This document shows, piece after piece, positions 47,012-59,995 of a stretch of 64,000 nt of DNA. This DNA comes from Pterois miles. Lineage: Eukaryota > Chordata > Actinopteri > Perciformes > Scorpaenidae. Location: the NCBI GenBank assembly GCA_947000775.1, contig CAMQGK010000334.1, positions 1,738,001 through 1,802,000 on the forward strand. Direction: 5' to 3'. The position numbers and the translations under genes were made by a program. A model generated the notes under the pieces. The model ran no database searches. It was not told the origin of the DNA and saw only the letters and a program-made list of their open reading frames with translations. Within the stretch, counting starts at the first letter, position 1. Each line of letters starts with the position of its first letter.

Positions 47012-48539
47012 TCTTATGATCACATTTTTAGTAATTCAGTGATTGTCCTACTCACTTTTGTTGTTTTTGAATTGTTCTGCTTTTTACTGAAGAAGTATTT
47101 AGTATTTAACTATTATAGAAAACTGAAGCAGACACAGATAAGACAATAATTAATAACAACATTTTTTAATCATTTTAAAAATATTTTTAATGATCATTGA
47201 TATTGGTCACAATGTTGTAGTTTTTCCTGCAATACGTCCAGCAGTTTCCTTGATGACAAAGGAGAAGTTTGTCCTCCCGACCAGATGGGAAGGATGGCCG
47301 ACCACAAGACGAGATGGAGAGTGATGGTCACCTGTGATTTAGTTAACAAATTCAGTAAGTCCTTACTAAGACTAGCAAAGGTGACATAAAGTGGTTATAA
47401 GCTAAAGTTGAAATGTGCCAATATAGATCAAAGTTGATTTATTTAGAGAATACTGAGTCTGCAGGAGAAATGTGGAAAAACATCGTGATGTCTGTCAACC
47501 CGAAGGAGGAAGTGTAGTGATGAAAAAAATGTTTTATATGTTTTTGTTTTTGATCACCGACTAGTGAAACCAGTGCTGGTAGAAGAGGGAATAACACCAG
47601 GAAGGCATCGGTCAGGTCTGTGTCCACCTTGTCATTGTCTGTATGGAAAACACATTTCATAAAGAGCATGAATATCAGTGACAGTGTACATCAGTTAGAA
47701 TATTTCATTTTAACAGCCAGGAACACAGTTTTCAATGTAGTACGTAAACCCAATGTGAGAACATTTCCTCACTGTCAGTCCTTACTGAGTGCAGCTCAGC
47801 TAACGCTCCTCAAGGAGAGACACTGAATCCAGTTGGTTTTCTTTGGACATTTTTAGATTTTTGATCAAAATGTTTAGCTTTTTTGAACACCCAGCATGCC
47901 TATGGAATGTCTCACTTGATATATAGACTTGTCATGTACCTTTCAAAATCAATAAGAATTTGAATTATAAAAAAGGTAACAGTAAGAAGTACTAAAATAT
48001 ATACACAGAGGTATATAAACAGGAATATATATGTAAGATACGTTATAAATATGAACTTTTTTTACATGCTGTTTTACAAACTATTACACCTCTGGGTGTG
48101 TGTAACAGTTTCTAAAAAAGTATGTTAAGTATGTAAAGAGTGAGTAAATGAGTAAGCTATTATATTATTCAGGCGATGCAATATTTAATATGATATCAAT
48201 GTTTCAGAAGATAAAAAAACCCTGCAGGTGGGACATAATATTTTCCAATAGTGTATAAACAACTGTAAACATGCTGGTAGCAGAAGGATATGTTTCCAGA
48301 TTCAGTTTAATACAGCCCACGTATAATTTACATGGTAGGAAATGACTAGACAGTTTTATTTTACTTACTGCTCGTCTCATTGCACTTTATTTCTCCTGTG
48401 CTGTTAATGAGGTGCTAAATAGTGAAGTGAAATCAACTGCTGTGATGTTTACTTGGAGTGGAAAGTAGATAGTAGTTGTTTAGCCTCAATCTGCCACTTT
48501 CATTATATCCTCTCTACATTAATGAGAATATAAAAGCAT

Positions 48540-48540
<1 letters not shown>
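47012..48540. other. no recognisable gene
   Basis: AT-rich DNA with scattered short frames only. No protein family, clear repeat ends or RNA gene could be seen. Confidence 0.5.

Positions 48541-48592
<52 letters not shown>
48541..48592. repeat. (CT)n(CA)n microsatellite
   Basis: 33 bp of CT followed directly by about 19 bp of CA. Confidence 0.95.
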
Positions 48593-48593
<1 letters not shown>

Positions 48594-48956
48594 TTTAAAT
48601 GCCCCACTGGTTGCCAATTTGTCCCAATTACAAAAGTGAATATTACCCACTGACAAGCAGCACGATGTTGATTAATTATCAGCTTTGGTGGCTAATGTAC
48701 TTGACATGCTTCCATAATTTGACTTTAATTGTCTATCATCTCTCTTTCCCTTTGTTTCTCTTTCTCATCTCAATCTTCATTTAGCTCTCTCTCCTCTGTT
48801 TCTTTCTGTCAAATACCTCCATTGAGGAAGTTGAGAGGGCAATCATTTTCTTTTGATTGTCTGTCTTGTTTTCCTCTTCACTTGTAAGTTGCCCTGCATC
48901 TAATTTATCTTGTGACAGAGCAGCACAAAGAAATGAATAAGAAAGAGGCATAATAA

Positions 48957-48957
<1 letters not shown>

Positions 48958-48994
<37 letters not shown>

Positions 48995-49018
48995 ATAATA
49001 ATAATAATAATAATAATA
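48958..49018. repeat. (ACT)n(AAT)n microsatellite
   Basis: A pure ACT array that changes to a pure AAT array. Poly-Ser/poly-Ile frames across it are artefacts. Confidence 0.95.
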
Positions 49019-49680
49019 CTGCTGAACCACATGAAGGAGGGAATGTCACAATAAGAGGAATGAGAATGTGTCACCGTCACATTGCTTTGCATAAACATAC
49101 TGATGCAGGGCATTGTGGGACACTGTCAAGGTGATAATACTTCCTGCCATCCACTTGTAGTATACTTCCCCCTACTGCCAACAGAGAGCAGTAAACACCA
49201 GCCTATAAATTTGGCTTTGCGCTGGTGTCCTCTGAGCAGGGCGAGGAGATCAGAGGGTGTGATCATTTTATGAGTTTTATGCTTAACTTTGTGAGAAAAA
49301 TATTGCAATTAATGTTCATTAAATTTGGATCTTAAGTTGTCACAGAAATGAATCAAATCTTTACAAAATAATGCAGTGAATGAGTGAGAAGCAACAGAAT
49401 TTAAAACAAAAACAAGCAAACACAAAGTACAGGACTGGATTCATACTGTGGGTGTCAATACATATTATATTGGTTGTACACTTTAATCAAACGTTCAGTG
49501 CTCTTATGCGTTGATAATAACCCTTTTACAAAAATAGAGCAGAGTCAAACACCATATAAACCTTTGATTTGATTATTATTGCATCATGTATAAATGAGAT
49601 ATGCCCAGCCCAAACAGGCTTACAAGACACGAGTATTTTAAAGATAAAGAAAAGACAAAGGCAAGAACCAGAGTAGCAGC

Positions 49681-49978
49681 TAGAAATGCACCAATCCCAC
49701 TTTTTTTAAGTATTGACACCAATACAGATATGTGGACTTTGGGTATCAGCCAATATTGAGTATCGACCCGATACCACTGTTTAATCCTCAAATTTAACAG
49801 GAATTACAGTTCAAGTGCAAACCTTTTTAGAGCAACAAGAAATTGGTCCAAATTTCTGAATAACGTACACAGTATATAAATGAAACTGAATAGATCGGCT
49901 CCATTGTCACCGATACCGATCCTGCTATTTGAGTCAGCATCGGCCTGATATCTGATCCAGTATTGGTATTGGTGCACA
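49681..49978. mobile_element. non-autonomous hAT element with 8-bp duplication
   Basis: Ends TAGAAATGCACCAATCCCAC and GTATTGGTATTGGTGCACA are inverted. Flanks GTAGCAGC (49673-49680) and GTAGCAAC (49979-49986) match at 7 of 8 bases, the hAT hallmark. The interior (GTATCGACCCGATACC) is typical of fish hAT MITEs; related to 56756-57188. Confidence 0.75.
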
Positions 49979-50133
49979 GTAGCAACATAAATCACAAATA
50001 ATACTAAAAAAACAAACCATCTGGATGATTTTTCCAAGCAACTTATACACACTAAAATTAAATAGCCATTCCACTCTGTCCTCTTCAGTGCACTAAACAT
50101 TTCTGGATTTTGAAGAGAAATAATATATAAATT

Positions 50134-50483
50134 TAGAGAGAGATGAACCTTTATTAATCCCCGGAGGGAAATTCAATTTTTTCACTCTGTTGTTAACTTA
50201 TACACACAGTACACACAGACCTGAAATACACACATGCACAAACAGGACCTATATACATGCATCAGTGGAGAGATGTCAGAGTGAGGGGGCTGCTCCTGAC
50301 AAGCGGCCCGAGCAGTTGGGGGTTTGGTACCTTGCTCAGGGGCACCTCGGCAGTACCCAAGAGGTAAACTGGCACCTCTCCAGCTACCAGTTCACACTCA
50401 GTTCTTGGTCCATGTTGGGACTTGAACCAGTGACCCTCCGATTCCCAAGCCCACTCCCTACAGACTGAGCTACTGCCGCCCTT
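50134..50483 (-). mobile_element. tRNA-derived SINE, copy 2
   Basis: Same family as 26787-27115. B box GGTTCAAGTCC at 50418-50428 and A box TAGCTCAGTCTG at 50461-50472 on the minus strand. The tail AAATTTCCCTCCGGGGATTA-type sequence is at the left end. Confidence 0.8.
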
Positions 50484-52348
50484 TGTAAAGAAATATTTAA
50501 TATAATAATCTAGAAATATTTAACCCATCACAGTATAGAAAATGTGATTCATTTTCAACTTCTCCTTATTCGCATAATTCACACAACCTGTTGTCCTCCT
50601 GGATGTTTTTACATCTGCCAACTTCAAGCGCCAGAGGGCGGATTCCTGTTCCCACCTGTGCAAATAAACACCTTTGGCTCCTTGATAAGTTTGCTATAAC
50701 GTAATTTTGGTTTTAACAATATATCTTTAAGCAAATTTTCTTCAAATCCAGCAAGTAACTTTCGTCTAAATTGTGTTCATGCAACATGATAAATTACTAT
50801 ACATATATTTTCAGGTTCCTCAAAAACAGCATGAAGCAACACGTGTCCAGCAGACATTGCCAGGAAAAATTTCCATTGAAAATTCACTGTAAAATATGAA
50901 ATGCATTTCGCTCTCAACCTCATCCAACTCACAATTTCTGTCTTTCCTCCTCTGGGACTGTGAATATTCGATTTCTAGCAATATACTGGTTACATTGCTT
51001 TAAAGTTTAAACACTAAGTTAGCTTCAAGTCAAATAAAATCCAAACATTATGGCCTTCAAAACAAAATTTATACTCTAGATACTGAAAGCCCTCACCCAA
51101 CATTTATGGTATGTTTTGCGGTCTTTCCTCCTAGATAATATTCAATTATTGCACTTCCATATCATATTCACTTAATGTTTTAACCTTGAGGTAGTTTTAA
51201 ATCCATGTAAAACTATAATAAATGGCTCTACTTTCTGGTAATAACCCTACAAATTGGATTTCACTCATTTTAGCTCCCAGCGTGCTTAAAAAATGAGCGT
51301 CATAGAAGGTTGCTGCAATAATGTATTTAGCTTGAACTGATCATGAAGCGAAATGCGACTGTTGTCCTCATGACTGCCATTCATTCTGCATTAGATTCAG
51401 TGGATGTAATATTGCAGATGTTTGTCTGGCAGTAACCGTAGCTTTTATTAGCACCATCTGAATACTACAAGAAAAAAAAACAGGAAATTACACTTCAAAT
51501 GTGAAATTCGTCTTATTTCTCACATGGCCGACGGAAAATTGCAGAGTAAATACCCGCCGTTGCCAGGTAATACAGACACTTTCAAAGCAGTTTATAGTTG
51601 TGGTGCAGTTTAATGATTGTGGAGCAGCTGGCAGATAGTGGATTAGGACTTGATCACAACAGCACATGTTTGGAAACAAACATTTGCTGTGGTTGGTTAA
51701 AGCTGATTTTCTTCAGGGTCTGCACAGTGATGATGCTGAGGTTGATCAGGCCATTATACATCACCTTGACAACCATCCCTCAGAGGCAAGACACATGGCT
51801 GCTCTGTGTGTGCATATTAATGAGTGTGTGGACCTCACACTGTTCATCCATCAACAGAGTCACAAACCTAAATACAAATGGACAAGCAGGAGAGGAGCTT
51901 TAGGGATGTGACTGTCTCTCTGGCAGACTCCGCTGAGGAAAAAAAAACATACAGCATAAAGTGACGGCAGCTTTCCAACTTACAACACATCAAGTCACTC
52001 GCTTATAACCTCCTCACCGCTCCTTCTTGTCTGCCTTTTTCTATTTCCTTCTTTGTCCTCCTCCATCACTTCTTCTCCTTTTTACTTTACTTTTCATCTG
52101 CTCTTCCCTTCTGTCGTCGCAATCTCAAAATGAAAATACTGAGATTTGATGTAAATTTTTTTGCCCCTTAGTTGCTGTTGCAACTATGAAGGTTTCCATT
52201 TTCACACAGCACATATGCAGTTTTCACTGATCATAAATGGGGGGTTAGATTTGCCTCTTGTAATTCATAGTGGGCTACTTTTTAAAACAATAGGTCCTTC
52301 ATTTTAGATGAACATATACAAGCATGCTTCTCATTTCTAGCTGGTGAC
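50484..52348. other. no recognisable gene
   Basis: AT-rich intergenic DNA. Short open frames at ~51600-51910 show no family resemblance and lack supporting splice or start context. Confidence 0.45.
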
Positions 52349-53058
52349 CAGTGGTTGAAGAAGTATTCATTTATTTCAGTAAAAGTACTAATACCACACT
52401 GTGAAAATACTCCACTACAGGTAAAAGCCCTGTATTCAAAACCTAAGTAAAAGTATAAAGTATTATCAGCTAAATATACTTAAAGTACTAAAAATATTGA
52501 CACAGCGCTAAAACATTCCCTATAACATACAGTATATAATGTTTCTGGATTAATATTACTGCTGCATTAATGTGTATGTTGCATTTTAACACCTTTATAT
52601 CGTATTGGGTAGTTTAATCAGCAATATTTTATAAGGTCATCATATGTTTGTAATGTCCTGTTAGATTCACGTATCTCTAAAAAGTCAACTTTTCATTGTG
52701 TCAGAAAAACAGCTGTTTTCACAGCAGTTTTCAGCTTTGTGACGACGCATTTTCCAGCTGATCCAAGAGGCTTTTTGAAGTGATTATTAAAAAGGAGGAG
52801 GATTCTGTCAACACTTAAAGGAACACTTCATCCTTCAGTTTATCACAAATATTCAACATCAGCACATCTGGAGCTATGTGGTTTTCACTGGGCAGGAAGG
52901 AGATGAAAAACTGTAAAGTAAAGCTGTCAAAAGTACAATATTTAACTGTGAGATGTGCTGAAGCAGACGTATAAAGTAGCACTGAATTGAAATACTCGAG
53001 TAAAGTACAAGTTCCTCAAATGTGTACTTAAGTGCAGTACTTAAGTAAACATAGTTAA
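52349..53058. mobile_element. hAT-like non-autonomous element with perfect 8-bp duplication
   Basis: Opens CAGTGGTTGAAGAAGTATTC, then AAAAGTACTAATACCACACT and AAAATACTCCACTACAGGTA, a very common teleost element. It ends in GCAGTACTTAAGTAAACATA. CTGGTGAC stands directly on both sides (52341-52348 and 53059-53066). Confidence 0.8.
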
Positions 53059-53450
53059 CTGGTGACTCAGTTTTGTTGGCTGATGTGAAAAGTTGCTGTG
53101 TCTCACTGGGCTTACGTCAGCTTCATGACCTGTTGAAAACACAGTCTCCGGCTGACTTTGTTATGTTTCAAGACATTCATGGTCCTCAGAGGATGAATCC
53201 TAATCACTACAATCATCATCAGGTCAAAATTTCACTTTGTCACAACACTTTTGTTTATGACCAAATACTTGCAATTCCTTTCGTAACCCTGCACATGTTG
53301 AATGCGTATTGGGATAAAAACAATTTTTATTTAGAAACAAAAATGAAAAACTGCAACAAATTAAAACACTTTGCTAATATATATAGTATGTTATCTTATG
53401 TTTATATTGGATTAATGTTAGTAGTCTGGTATATTTATAATGTATTCTAA

Positions 53451-54028
53451 TTTTTTTGGCATCATCGGACAAAAAAAAATCCATATTAACCTTTCAGCAT
53501 ATTGTATTTCAAATGTGATGTAGACCTCGTCATAGCTCTGTTTTCTGACTAAAATCTAGCCCATGACGGTAGACTTTGGCCAATCACAGGTCCTTTCAGA
53601 GAGAACGTTCCTTTTGCGCGTTCCTGTTGGCTGTGCTGGTGGTGGGCGATGCTTGGTATTTCCTCAGCTGATCTCAACATGGCTGCCTGGTCACAAACTT
53701 TCTCATTTTACAGCTAAACAGTAACTACAAGGTGTTTCTGAAAACAAATGAGAAGAGCAATAGTCATTACAGTGATATAATATTGATTCGCTGCCTAGTT
53801 TCACTGTTTGATTGGAGTCCGCAAGTGATTGACAGCGGGCTCCTGCTCAGCTCTGATTGGTTGTTTTCCTCCAGTCTGTGAAATCTTGCAGATGCCACAA
53901 GGAACACACAGTTTTTTTTTTTCAGATTACCTGTCTCATGCACTACTGTCAGGATATAGTGACTGTTTTATAAAAATAACTTTATTTATAATGATATTTG
54001 CTCCACATTCACCCACTGCAGCTTTAAG
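53451..54028 (+). mobile_element. TTAAAGCT-ended MITE, copy C
   Basis: Left end truncated at TTTGGCATCATCGG; right end CACCCACTGCAGCTTTAAG intact. Internal AACCTTTCAGCATATTGTAT and CTCTGATTGGTTGTTTTCCT match the other copies. Confidence 0.65.
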
Positions 54029-54749
54029 ACTAACCAATGCATTTGATTAATATAAGACTTCCTCAGGTAATGTTTCCATCCATCTCATCACCCAAAAGCT
54101 CTCCTCACACCTTCTGCTCCTTCCCCTTTCCTCTCCTCCTTTGAATGCCTTCCTCTGAAGCCTGAGCACATCACATGAGTGGGGGATGTATTAAATCTGA
54201 AATCTTTCCACTTCACTGGAATTCAGGAAATTGTCTTCCCTGCAGGGAAGTAAATGCAGATGGAGGGATGGATATATGGAAACATGGCGAGATGGATGGA
54301 GGAGTAAAATGGGTGGAAGGAGAGATGGATTCAGGGAGAAAGAGTTGGCTTGAGAGAGGGGAGGTATTTGGAGGATGGATGGATTGGCGGTGAGCATCAG
54401 AGAGACAGAGAAGTGGAAGGAGGGAAGGAAAAAGGAGGAGAGACGGAGGTGTGGGAGAGGAGATGGCTGAGCTGTCTGTTTGAAGATAAATCAGAGAGGC
54501 AGCGTAGTGAGGAGGTCTGTATCTATAAACACACACAAACAGATGTGTGTGCGCACTCACGCTTGAACTCACACACATGCAAACACACACAAACACAAAT
54601 ACACTCACTTACTCACACTCTGCCCCACGGCGAGGTGGTAAAAGGCCACGGCTGATTGGGTGCTGCGGGCTGATTTCGCCCCGAGTGGCAGAGCAGTGCA
54701 TGTTGGGATGTTTGGATACAAATGCAGTCATCCATGAAGGCATGAGGTA

Positions 54750-55129
54750 GGTCACCCCTCTGTCTCTCTCATCCCTCCTCTTTCTAGCATCTCCCTCCTA
54801 CTCTTTCCATACATCATCCTTTTCTCATTTCTTCTCCTTCGCCATTCTTTTCCAATCCTGGCTTTATACCTTCCACATATTTCCCCACAGGGTTTTTCCA
54901 CTAATACACCTCCAAATCTGCCCTTGTCTCTGTTCCTATCAATCCATCTTTCATACAGACAGTGTATTCTCTCTGGGTATTAACAGCAGCTCTCAGTTCT
55001 CCTCTCTTTCTCCTTCCTCTCTTGCTCTCTTTTGTCTGGCTCAATTCATTTCCATCTGTCTCCCATCTCTCTCTCTCTTTATCTTTTTCTAGCTTTACTC
55101 TCCCTCCATCTTTTGCCTGCCTGCAGCCA

Positions 55130-55130
<1 letters not shown>
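54750..55130. repeat. pyrimidine-rich tract
   Basis: Strong C/T bias on the plus strand (runs such as TCTCTCTCATCCCTCCTCTT and CTCTCTTTCTCCTTCCTCTC), running into the CA array at 55131. No coding potential. Confidence 0.6.

Positions 55131-55184
<54 letters not shown>
55131..55184. repeat. (CA)n microsatellite
   Basis: Uninterrupted CA dinucleotides. Confidence 0.95.
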
Positions 55185-55185
<1 letters not shown>

Positions 55186-55335
55186 CCCTGCAGTGTAGTG
55201 TGCGCTAACAGAATAATTAGTCGTGCTTGATGTCTCTGACAGTTCTAATCCTTCTAAATGGCCACCACATGCCTCCCCTCATCAGCCCAGGGCTAGGCAC
55301 ATGCACACACAAACCACACACACACATGCTCGACA

Positions 55336-55337
<2 letters not shown>

Positions 55338-55377
<40 letters not shown>
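55338..55377. repeat. (CA)n microsatellite
   Basis: Uninterrupted CA dinucleotides, preceded by interrupted CA-rich sequence from ~55300. Confidence 0.9.
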
Positions 55378-55382
<5 letters not shown>

Positions 55383-55749
55383 CGCTGCTTAGGCATAGTT
55401 ACAAATGAGATGCTTCCATCTGTGTTCTGAGTGGTTTTGAAATGCTTGCGTGTTAAAGATTTTATGTGAAATTTGTCTTAAAAATGGGAGTTTGAAAGAC
55501 GGCTAAATGGCAGTTGAAAATACACCAAGTGACACATAGTTGCATTTGCAGTAATAAAGTTTCATAGTGTTGCATTTAAATAAAACAAATGCTGCATGCT
55601 GATGAAGGTCATCTTACTGTAGGTTACTGTAATTTCTATCACCGCTGTCATTGCTGTAATTGCTGTAATTGCTTCATAGTATTGAGAAGACACCCTTTGT
55701 GGTCATGCACACAGAGATAAATAAGCTGAAAGCAACACATACTGAGGCA

Positions 55750-56032
55750 TCAGCTGAGATCAGTTGATGAAATACCAAGCAACGCCCACCAGCCGGAACA
55801 TAGCCAATAGGAATGCACAATAAGAACGCTCTCTCTGAAATGACCTGTGATTGGCCGAAGTCTCTCGCCACAGGTTAGATTTTTTTAAAGCCTGAGGCGC
55901 GAGGAGCTGCAGAAGTCTAGTTTTCTCTCAGAACACTTTTACAGTTTTGGGTTTTACATTACAAAATGCCGACAGGTTATTATATAATTCTTGCACAAAG
56001 ATGCCAAAAATAATTTTTCTACTGCAGGTTTG
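55750..56032 (-). mobile_element. TTAAAGCT-ended MITE, copy E (half element)
   Basis: Starts inside the element (CAGCTGAGATCAGTTGATGA, then ACGCCCACCAGCC) and continues through GATGCCAAAAATAATTTTTC to a degraded end CTACTGCAGGTTT. Confidence 0.55.
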
Positions 56033-56061
56033 CAATGCAATGTTGCAATGTAAACCATCCA

Positions 56062-56168
56062 TCCATGCATCTATCTTCAACTGCTTATCCCGTTAGGGGT
56101 CATGTTGAGGCTGAGGCCGATCCCAGCTGACACTGGGCGAAGGCGGGGTACACCCTGGACAGGTCCGT
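56062..56168 (-). mobile_element. SINE 3'-end fragment
   Basis: On the minus strand, GACCTGTCCAGGGTGTACCC then CGCCTTCGCCCAGTGTCAGC matches the 3' end of the SINE at 33121-33432. It adds a GATAAGCAGTTGAAGATAGA-type tail with TGGATGGATGG. Confidence 0.65.
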
Positions 56169-56755
56169 CTGTAGCAGGGGCAATGTAGACCCATCCTCAA
56201 AAACAGCCTGAGGAAAGTGCTGTGGTGATGTAGTTTAAAGAGTGACAGAGACACACATGGGGACACACACAGGAGGTGGATGTGTCGAACAACAAATAAC
56301 TGCGTCTCCCGGATGAAATCATCTGTCGCTTTGTGTTCCATATCCTCAAAGTTCAGTGTCATTTTTACTGTAGTTTAAAGCCCATCATGTATTTCTTTCA
56401 TAATCCAAACTGTAGTGTCTTTGATGCCGAAAAATAAAGTGCCGCCAAGAGGCCTGACTTCCTCAGAAATGATTTCTGTGCAAGATGCAATTAAGTTCAT
56501 GACCAACAGGGGGCAGTATATCAGGATATGAATGAAGGTCAGCAGCAGAAGCACACTGAACTAACTACAATGGCAGAAAGAAAGAAAGAAACTAATCTAT
56601 GATGTACTACACTGCCATGATAACATTAACTATATAGTGACTTGATACTTTCTAATCCTCCAGGTATGGGAACAATGGTGACTGGCAGCTACTTGTCAAT
56701 ACATTCCCACTGGCAAAAAGCAAGTATTAGACTAGCCATATACTGCACCAGGTTC

Positions 56756-57188
56756 TAGGGATGCACAGATCAGAGTACCGACCCAGTACCAATGTTTAAT
56801 TAATAAGCTGTATCCCTCACTGTGTGGAAGTGATTGAGATCACTCTGTTATGTGTAAGGCAACATCAAGCAGACCTGACTTAAACATTGCTTTCCTAGGT
56901 TTGTCAAAACAAAATGTAACAAATAAATACATAGATATGAATTTAGTGAATTGTTATTTAATATTAAAATAATAAATCAGCAATGTGGCAAACAATCTTC
57001 ATAATTAACAGGAATTAAAATTCAAGTGTAAAACTTTTTAATGCAGCAACAAATGGGTCAAACCTTATAAAGGAATCAAAATTTTTGTATATTTATAGCA
57101 TATAAACATTGAATTGAATTGAAGAGGTCGGCCCCATTATGACCGATGCCCGATCAGGCTATCTGAGTCAGTGTCAGTGCATCCCTAC
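56756..57188. mobile_element. non-autonomous hAT element
   Basis: Ends TAGGGATGCACAGATC and GTCAGTGCATCCCTA are inverted repeats; the inside resembles 49681-49978 (ATTAACAGGAATTA, then TTCAAGTG and GAGGTCGGCCCCATTATGAC). Its flanks CCAGGTTC and CCAATTTT agree at 5 of 8. Confidence 0.65.
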
Positions 57189-58017
57189 CAATTTTCACAG
57201 GGTCTCATTTTTCTGTAAATTTGGATTTGAAAGATGCCACAATAACATACAAATTCCACGCAAAGTAGTTTTAAAGATCAGAAAATGAACAAAAATCAAA
57301 TTGTCACTTATTTTTCCCTAGACAGAGTATCCTCACTGAGAGTGGAAATTTAACCTTTGAATGAGGTGACAAATCTCACCTCATCTGCTCTGAGAGGGAT
57401 TACCTGCATGTGGTTCGAAGCCAAGTGGATTTCACTCAGGAAAGTAAAAGTCTCTGAGAGCATTGTGCCTCTCGTATCAAAGATACATGGGTGTATGTGT
57501 TTGTTTGTTGGCTTGAACATTTGTGTTATGTTTGGATATCCATTTTCTCATATTTGTGTCTGTGAGTATATCTTTCAGCATCTCTATATGTGCTATTTTT
57601 TCTCCGTGTAAGCCTAAATGTGTGTGTGTGTGTTTGTGAGTAAGCTCATTTTCCCAGTGGATCATGACAAGCATCATTACAGTGTTGCTCAGAGTCAACA
57701 TGGAATAAATACAAACAGATAGATGTGTTCTCTCTGTTTCGCTCTATTACACTCGCACACAAACAAACTGCTGCGATGTAAGCCTCTGATACAATGAGTG
57801 TGTGTGTCCGTGTGCTATTGCATGGCTGTGTGTGTGCTCTCTGCGAATCCTGTAAGGACGTGATAGGAAACAGAGACCGAGTCATGGGGGGTTTACAGCT
57901 TTGTGCTACTCCTCTGTGAGATTCCCCCTGAGAAAAGACTATCAGCACAAGAGAAGCGCTGGTGAGAAAGAGACAGAAAGCATGAGGAGTGGAGACGGAA
58001 AGAGGTGAGAGATATCT
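57189..58017. other. no recognisable gene
   Basis: Intergenic DNA with short TG/CA-rich patches; no protein-like frame or paired repeat ends were seen. Confidence 0.4.
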
Positions 58018-58018
58018 C

Positions 58019-58055
<37 letters not shown>
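58018..58055. repeat. (GA)n microsatellite
   Basis: Uninterrupted GA dinucleotides. Confidence 0.95.
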
Positions 58056-58058
<3 letters not shown>

Positions 58059-58115
58059 AGGAAAAGCTGCAAGAAGGGGCATGTCAGGTAGAAATGTGGA
58101 TATGTGTGTGTTTGC

Positions 58116-58730
58116 TTAAAGCTGCAGTGGGTAGAAATGGAGCAAATATGATTTTAAAAAAGTTATTTTTACAAAACGGACACTGTATCCTGACAGTAGT
58201 GCTTAAGACAGTTAATCTGAAAAAAAAAAAAAATATGTGCCTCTGTGTCCTCCGGTGCTCCTAATGGCATCTGGAAGATTCCACAGACCAGAGGAAAACA
58301 ACCAGTCAGAGCTGAGCTGGAGCCTGCCGTCTCTGAGCAGCTGTCAATCACTCACAAAATCCAACCAAACGGTCAAACTAGGCAGCGCTGATCAAATATG
58401 AATCAATAATCTCTTATTATAATGTCTATTTCCCAGCTCAAATGTGTTCGGAAACATCTTGTAGTTACTGTTTAGCTGTAAAATGAGAACGTTTGTGACC
58501 TGGCAGCCATGTTGAGATCAGCTGAGGAAATACCAAGCACTGCCCACCAGCCAATAGGAACGCTGTCTCTAGAAATGACTTGCGATTGGTCAAAATCTCC
58601 CGTCACAGGCTAGATTTTTTAAAACAGAGCCACGAGGAGGTGTAGAAGTCTAGTTTTATCTCAGAACACTTGGATTACAACATGCTGGAAGTTTATTATG
58701 GATTTTTGCCCAATGATGCCAAAAATATAC
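58116..58730 (-). mobile_element. TTAAAGCT-ended MITE, copy D
   Basis: Left end TTAAAGCTGCAGTGGGTAGA; ends around TTTTTGCCCAATGATGCCAA, just short of the other terminus. It is the longest copy of the family. Confidence 0.7.
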
Positions 58731-59183
58731 TTTCACTTTGGACACAACCAGGCTTGTTGTTATTGATCCTCTCATCTCACTGCTCAAGAATAGCAAACTA
58801 AATAATTTCCCAAAATGTTGAATAAGTGTGAGGACATGTCAGTATTAGCGATGGGTGTACTTGTTTGACTTAATTGTTGAAACAGTCAAAACTAACAGGG
58901 GAAGGATAAAGTCAAACACATGGTACACATTCTCGCAGCTAAACAAACAGCCATCTTCAAATACAGGTAGGCTATTTCCTTTAAAGCACACAAAGACAGT
59001 TTTGTGTGTCTCAAACATGTTGTCTACAACACAACACCATCATAGCTATCCATCACAAGAAAAATAATCTCATTCAGACTCTCATTCAGACTTGCTTGTA
59101 TGCTTAAAAAGACACATAATGACATAAATATAATCTGAAACCACTTAACACAGTATACAGGAGTGTTTGAGGGATTACAGTCC

Positions 59184-59995
59184 TTAAAGGGATAGTTTGG
59201 GTATTTTGAAGTGAGGTTGTATGAGGTACTTATCCACAGTAGGTGTATTACCCTCAGCTTATCCCCAGCATCGAGGAACAGACAGGAGCACCAACACCCG
59301 AGTAAAGCAATGTACTGCTGTGGACAGGGACGGCAACAACAACAAAAAATCAACATCAGTGTAAGTGAAGAACATTTTCCAATGAGGAACTGAACTGACT
59401 GTATCTATACTGTTTTTTCATCTGAGCATGCTGGCTTTAGCATAGATAAGTTTCAGTTCAGTTCCCATCAGAAAGGAGAAGGAAAGGGCTGTCTGACGGC
59501 AAGATAAAGAGATGAACTAAATATAGAGTGCACTTAAACGGACATCCAGTTTTTAGGTAAGCCTTTCTTTTAGGTGGTTCTCCGTCCACAGCACTGTATT
59601 GCTTTGCTCCTGTGCCGGTACACTGACTATAATAATAATAATAATAATAATAATAACTTTATTTATATGGCATGCTTTAAAACCGGGTTACAAAGTGTCT
59701 TACATAAAACAGAACAATGCAATCAAAAGACATGGGGCAACAAGACAAGTGTCAGGTGGCAAAGTATTACAGGGACAATTATGAATATGAATATAAAAAT
59801 GCCAATAAAAGTAATAAAAATAAACAAACAGTCAATAAAAATAAGTTAGAACCAAAATAAACAAATATAAAAGCATCAGAATCAGGAATTAAAAGCTCTG
59901 TAAAAGTGTGTTTTGAGGAGTGATTTAAAATGGGGCACTAGGGGTAAATACCTCATATACAACCCCACTTCAGAACACCCAAACTATCCATTTAA
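59184..59995. mobile_element. TIR element of the AAAGGGATAGTTTGG family, copy 2, with nested insert
   Basis: TTAAAGGGATAGTTTGGGTA and GTGAGGTTGTATGAGG on the left are mirrored by CCTCATATACAACCCCACTT and CACCCAAACTATCCATTTAA on the right. TTAA at both tips suggests a TTAA-targeting superfamily. A second element (59626-59945) has landed inside. Confidence 0.75.
59626..59945 (-). mobile_element. nested retroelement-like insert with (AAT)n
   Basis: (AAT)n at 59629-59656 is followed by ACTTTATTTATATGGCATGC then TTTAAAACC, a frequent fish retroelement end read on the opposite strand. It interrupts the TIR element around it. The class is uncertain. Confidence 0.45.

Noticed and set aside
54901..55198. 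Frames with poly Cys-Val or poly Thr-His
   Set aside because: Translation of the CA array and the pyrimidine tract beside it. The same holds for frames at 61262-61540 and 61682-61958.
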